Source: Rhynchopus sp. YZ270_cl-10 (taxonomy: Eukaryota; Euglenozoa; Diplonemea; Diplonemida; Diplonemidae). From it: a stretch of DNA of 64,000 nt. The translations under genes and the position numbers were made by a program. The stretch is taken from the NCBI GenBank assembly GCA_964035575.1, contig OZ037833.1, positions 2,418,001 through 2,482,000 on the forward strand, given 5' to 3'. Numbering within the stretch: the first letter of the stretch is position 1; each line of letters starts with the position of its first letter. The notes under the pieces were generated by a model. That model ran no database searches and was not told the DNA's origin. It worked only from the letters and a program-made list of their open reading frames with translations. Positions 61,632 through 64,000 of the stretch are shown piece after piece.

Positions 61632-61660
61632 GTGACCTAATCACAGGATTAGGTTCATCG
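61632..61660 (+). repeat. Class A stem-loop cassette
   Basis: GTGACCTAATCACAGGATTA then GGTTCATCG. CCTAAT pairs with ATTAGG, a different inner stem from the usual. Confidence 0.6.
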
Positions 61661-61808
61661 TTCCCATTTTTTTCTCTCTTTTATTATGTTCTGTGTTTTT
61701 TCCATATTTCCGTGGTCGCTCCTTAACTGCGGTGTCTGCTCTTTTTTTAAAAAAGGCTTTTTTTTTTTTGATTTTCTGCCACTTTCTTACCTCTCTATTC
61801 TCATCGAC

Positions 61809-61810
61809 AG
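61809..61810 (+). promoter_or_regulatory. Predicted trans-splice acceptor AG
   Basis: TTACCTCTCTATTCTCATCG then ACAG, 14 nt before the ATG at 61824. Confidence 0.55.
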
Positions 61811-61823
61811 AATTGTACACAAA

Positions 61824-63122
61824 ATGGCACAACAACCCAAAAAACGGCAAAAGAAAGCGGACCGTGGGTTTGACATGAGTAAGTACGAACGGCGTCATAT
61901 TGCCTTGAAGTATTGTTATATGGGGCAGGGTTATCAGGGCCTTGCATTGCAGGAGCACAGTGTGGCGACTGTAGAGGGGGTGCTGTTTGAAGCGTTGCGA
62001 AAGGTACGTCTGATTGGGCCCGACGAGAAGGTGCCTCTAGGATACAGCAGGTGTGGACGTACCGATAAGGGTGTGTCCTCCTTAGGCCAAGTCTCTGCAA
62101 TGATGTTGCGTTCAAACCGTACCCAAGCCGAGCCCAACAAAGCGGAACACGATTTCTGCGGAATTCTCAACCGCGTGCTTCCAGAAGATGTGCGAGTCAT
62201 AGGGTGGTCTGATGTTCCCGAGAAGTTTAGTGCTCGGTTTTCGTGCTCAGGGAGGGTGTACAAATACTTCTTTTTGAAAGGGAAAAAGGATCTTGAAGCA
62301 ATGCGGGCTGCGGCAGCGAAATTGGTTGGAGAACATGATTTCCGCAACTTCGCGAAGATGGATGTTGTGAATGTATCCAACTTTGTCCGCACCATCCATT
62401 CTATGACGGTCACCCCTGCTGCAGAGTCTCTGAGCAACGAGGTTTATGTCATCACCGTGGTGGGGACTGCGTTTCTTTATCATCAGGTTCGGTGCATGGT
62501 GGCGGTTCTCTTTGAAATTGCGGATGGAAACGAAACGGCAGATGTTATCACCTCTCTGTTAGATACAAAAACCTGCCCTGGACGCCCCATCTACAACATG
62601 GCAAGCGATCTCGGTCTGGTCCTATGGGACTGTCTGTTTCCCTCTATTATTTGGAGTGTCAACCACGATGCGTACACAAAACTTCTCCGCCATTTTGCCG
62701 CACAATACGAACTGAACCTCATCACCCCTATGATTCAAGGGCACATCCATGACCATCTTCGTTGCAACGAACCAATGAGGTTTCTTTCGGTAGAAGGCAC
62801 CATCATAGGTGAAGAAACAACATACGACACTATCCCAGAAGGAAACACTACAGAGGTAATAAAAAAGCGTGCTACCGGGGGAGAGTACATCCCACTAATG
62901 CAGAGAGCGCGAGAAGCAACATACGAAGAGAAAATCAGTGGTCTAGGAGGATCAAAGAAAAGGCGTCATGAAGAAAACAAAGAAAAGGGGAAAAAGCGGA
63001 AGCACGATGACGGTGGTGAGGAGGAGGACCTCAAGGAAGGGGACGACGAGGCGGAGGAGGGTGAAGAGGAGTTTGCACCGCGTGCTGCGCTTTTGCCTCA
63101 ACATATCGCAAAATATGCGTGA
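61824..63122 (+). CDS. tRNA pseudouridine synthase, Pus3/Deg1 type
   Basis: 432 residues. TruA-family enzyme that makes pseudouridine at tRNA positions 38/39 in the anticodon arm (family knowledge). Visible motifs: IALKYCYMGQGYQGLALQ, catalytic loop SRCGRTDKGVSSLGQV with Asp81, RVYKYFFLKGKKDLEAMR, HDFRNFAKMD, and FLYHQVRCMVAVLFEIADG. The RCGRTDKGVS and HDFRNFAKMD forms favour Pus3 over Pus1. The basic start (MAQQPKKRQKKADR) and the KKRRHEENKEKGKKRKHD-type tail could be nuclear import signals. The tail is strongly acidic/basic and probably unstructured. ATG 61824 lies right after the acceptor; an in-frame ATG at 61686 is upstream of it and not used. Confidence 0.92.
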   Translation: MAQQPKKRQKKADRGFDMSKYERRHIALKYCYMGQGYQGLALQEHSVATVEGVLFEALRKVRLIGPDEKVPLGYSRCGRTDKGVSSLGQVSAMMLRSNRTQAEPNKAEHDFCGILNRVLPEDVRVIGWSDVPEKFSARFSCSGRVYKYFFLKGKKDLEAMRAAAAKLVGEHDFRNFAKMDVVNVSNFVRTIHSMTVTPAAESLSNEVYVITVVGTAFLYHQVRCMVAVLFEIADGNETADVITSLLDTKTCPGRPIYNMASDLGLVLWDCLFPSIIWSVNHDAYTKLLRHFAAQYELNLITPMIQGHIHDHLRCNEPMRFLSVEGTIIGEETTYDTIPEGNTTEVIKKRATGGEYIPLMQRAREATYEEKISGLGGSKKRRHEENKEKGKKRKHDDGGEEEDLKEGDDEAEEGEEEFAPRAALLPQHIAKYA

Positions 63123-63572
63123 GATGTTCGAGGCGGTTGTTGTGTTGATTCAAATGCAGCGATTTTATTATCAAAAAAAATTGCCGAAGTCTTTGGGTAT
63201 TTAGGTGGTTGTCGTAAAAGGGGGGGGAGGGGAAGGAGGGAGGGGGGATATAAACGATCGTTACTGCCGCCACCAATCACAATTTCTTGCCCCAAGGTTT
63301 TTTGGTTCCGGTTTATTGCAAAGACAATAGTAAAAATGATCTCTTTTTTTTGTCATTTTCCCCCATTTTACCCCACATTTTCTCAGATCTCATATTACAC
63401 CTTTCTTCCCCACCCCGTCTTTAATCTTTATAACCCTCTTTTTTTGTCCTTTTTTTTTTAAATTTTGTGCTTTCATCCGGGGTTGGCATAGTACTTGGGT
63501 TAGTCAGAGGTGCTTGCTACTTAAAGCTTCTCTTAGACTCTTTTTGGTTCTTTTTTTATTTACACAGAAAAT
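63123..63572. other. Intergenic region
   Basis: Nothing coding. Mostly C/T-rich from 63330 with poly-T tracts leading to the next acceptor. No recognised cassette. Confidence 0.6.
63566..63567 (+). promoter_or_regulatory. Predicted trans-splice acceptor AG
   Basis: TTTTTTTATTTACACAG, 6 nt before the ATG at 63573; a very short leader. Confidence 0.5.
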
Positions 63573-64000
63573 ATGAGCAGAGAGGGTCGTCGTGCCTCAC
63601 GAACCCAGAACTCTCATTCCTCCACAGCACCCTCCACCTCCACCAGCTCCAACTCTGCCTCTTCACACCCTTCCACTTCTGTCCACTCGACCACCACCGC
63701 CACCGATCTTACCAAGCTTACCGCCCAGGAATACCTAGACAAATTCACGGTTACTGCGTATCTCAAGGACGTTACAACATTGCTGTTGGACAATCGCCCC
63801 TCTTGCCCGGCTTCATTTATTGCAGATTACTTCAAGAATGTGGCAGGGGGGACGTCACCTTTGGTACGAAGCTACCGATACATTAAATTAACGGCATTGA
63901 ATCGACAGTCCTTTTGGGATAACCTTGTTGCTGCGTATGCTACTATAGATGATAGGAAAGAAGGGGCAGGGGTGGGGATCACCGGCGCCGATATGAGACG
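63573..64000 (+). CDS. TPGS1-like protein (tubulin polyglutamylase complex subunit 1), N-terminal part
   Basis: Open to the window end, 142 codons visible. After a Ser/Thr-rich start (about 45 residues), the segment TAQEYLDKFTVTAYLKDVTT, LLLDNRPSCPASFIADYFKN then SYRYIKLTALNRQSFWDNLV follows the pattern of TPGS1: an RIIa-like dimerisation helix pair (LL.NRP..P..FIADYF) and a helix with NRQSF..NL..AY. TPGS1 helps target the TTLL1 polyglutamylase to axonemes and basal bodies, which fits a flagellate. The call rests on motif memory only; another RIIa-domain flagellar protein is possible. No stop occurs before position 64000. Confidence 0.6.
   Translation, partial: MSREGRRASRTQNSHSSTAPSTSTSSNSASSHPSTSVHSTTTATDLTKLTAQEYLDKFTVTAYLKDVTTLLLDNRPSCPASFIADYFKNVAGGTSPLVRSYRYIKLTALNRQSFWDNLVAAYATIDDRKEGAGVGITGADMR

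Larger units (their letters stand above)
61477..61823. other. Short intergenic region
   Basis: Contains a short class E form (CAAGGTACACTG..TTTTTGTATTCCAAC, 61515-61542) and a class A-like hairpin (61632-61660), then a T-rich tract leading to the Pus3 acceptor. Confidence 0.6.

Overview
The window looks like nuclear DNA of a euglenozoan protist. The clearest marker is a 92-residue KMP-11 gene at 54294, a protein best known from kinetoplastids. The layout agrees: all twelve protein genes I accept lie on the + strand, most without introns. Most have a pyrimidine-rich stretch and an AG shortly before the start codon, as expected for polycistronic transcription with spliced-leader trans-splicing. 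One gene (PEP mutase, 12423) has two conventional GT-AG introns, both starting GTATGTTC, which is unlike typical trypanosomatids. A diplonemid or free-living kinetoplastid is my best guess (inference).

Genes in order: an unrecognised 224-residue protein (8222); PEP mutase (12423, three exons); a seven-finger C2H2 protein with a Gln-rich tail (15544); a GT60-type GlcNAc-transferase (18646); a three-finger CCCH protein (26063); a disordered protein with a C-terminal coiled coil (35225); a phosphatidylserine-decarboxylase-like enzyme (41812); KMP-11 (54294); a second decarboxylase paralogue (55512); a TMEM260/DUF2723-like multi-spanning protein (59227); a Pus3-type tRNA pseudouridine synthase (61824); and a TPGS1-like gene cut by the window end (63573). 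PEP mutase, GT60 and TMEM260-like proteins all fit surface glycoconjugate or phosphonate chemistry. As usual in Euglenozoa, neighbours need not share a pathway.

About 47 kb is intergenic and is not random filler. It is built from pyrimidine tracts alternating with short stem-loop cassettes of 30-90 nt, in at least seven sequence classes (called A, B, C, D, E, H and I here). All copies I read point the same way as the genes. Class A has more than 30 copies, a shared loop (ACGAGAG), a shared 3' flank (TTCATCTTA) and stems that change on both sides together, so pairing seems to be conserved, probably in RNA. This modular hairpin system is the most striking thing in the window.

On top of this lie young inverted-repeat DNA elements: an 802-bp element carrying a satellite array with its own empty site 400 bp away; a perfect 242-bp inverted repeat; an 802-bp hAT-like element with an 8-bp target duplication that split a class B cassette; and a 3.46-kb composite element (46237-49696) holding a 620-bp microsatellite, a nested 687-bp element and what looks like a captured gene 5' end. 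The first 7 kb and the 43-54 kb stretch are the main repeat-rich zones. I saw no rRNA, tRNA, CRISPR array or virus-like element.
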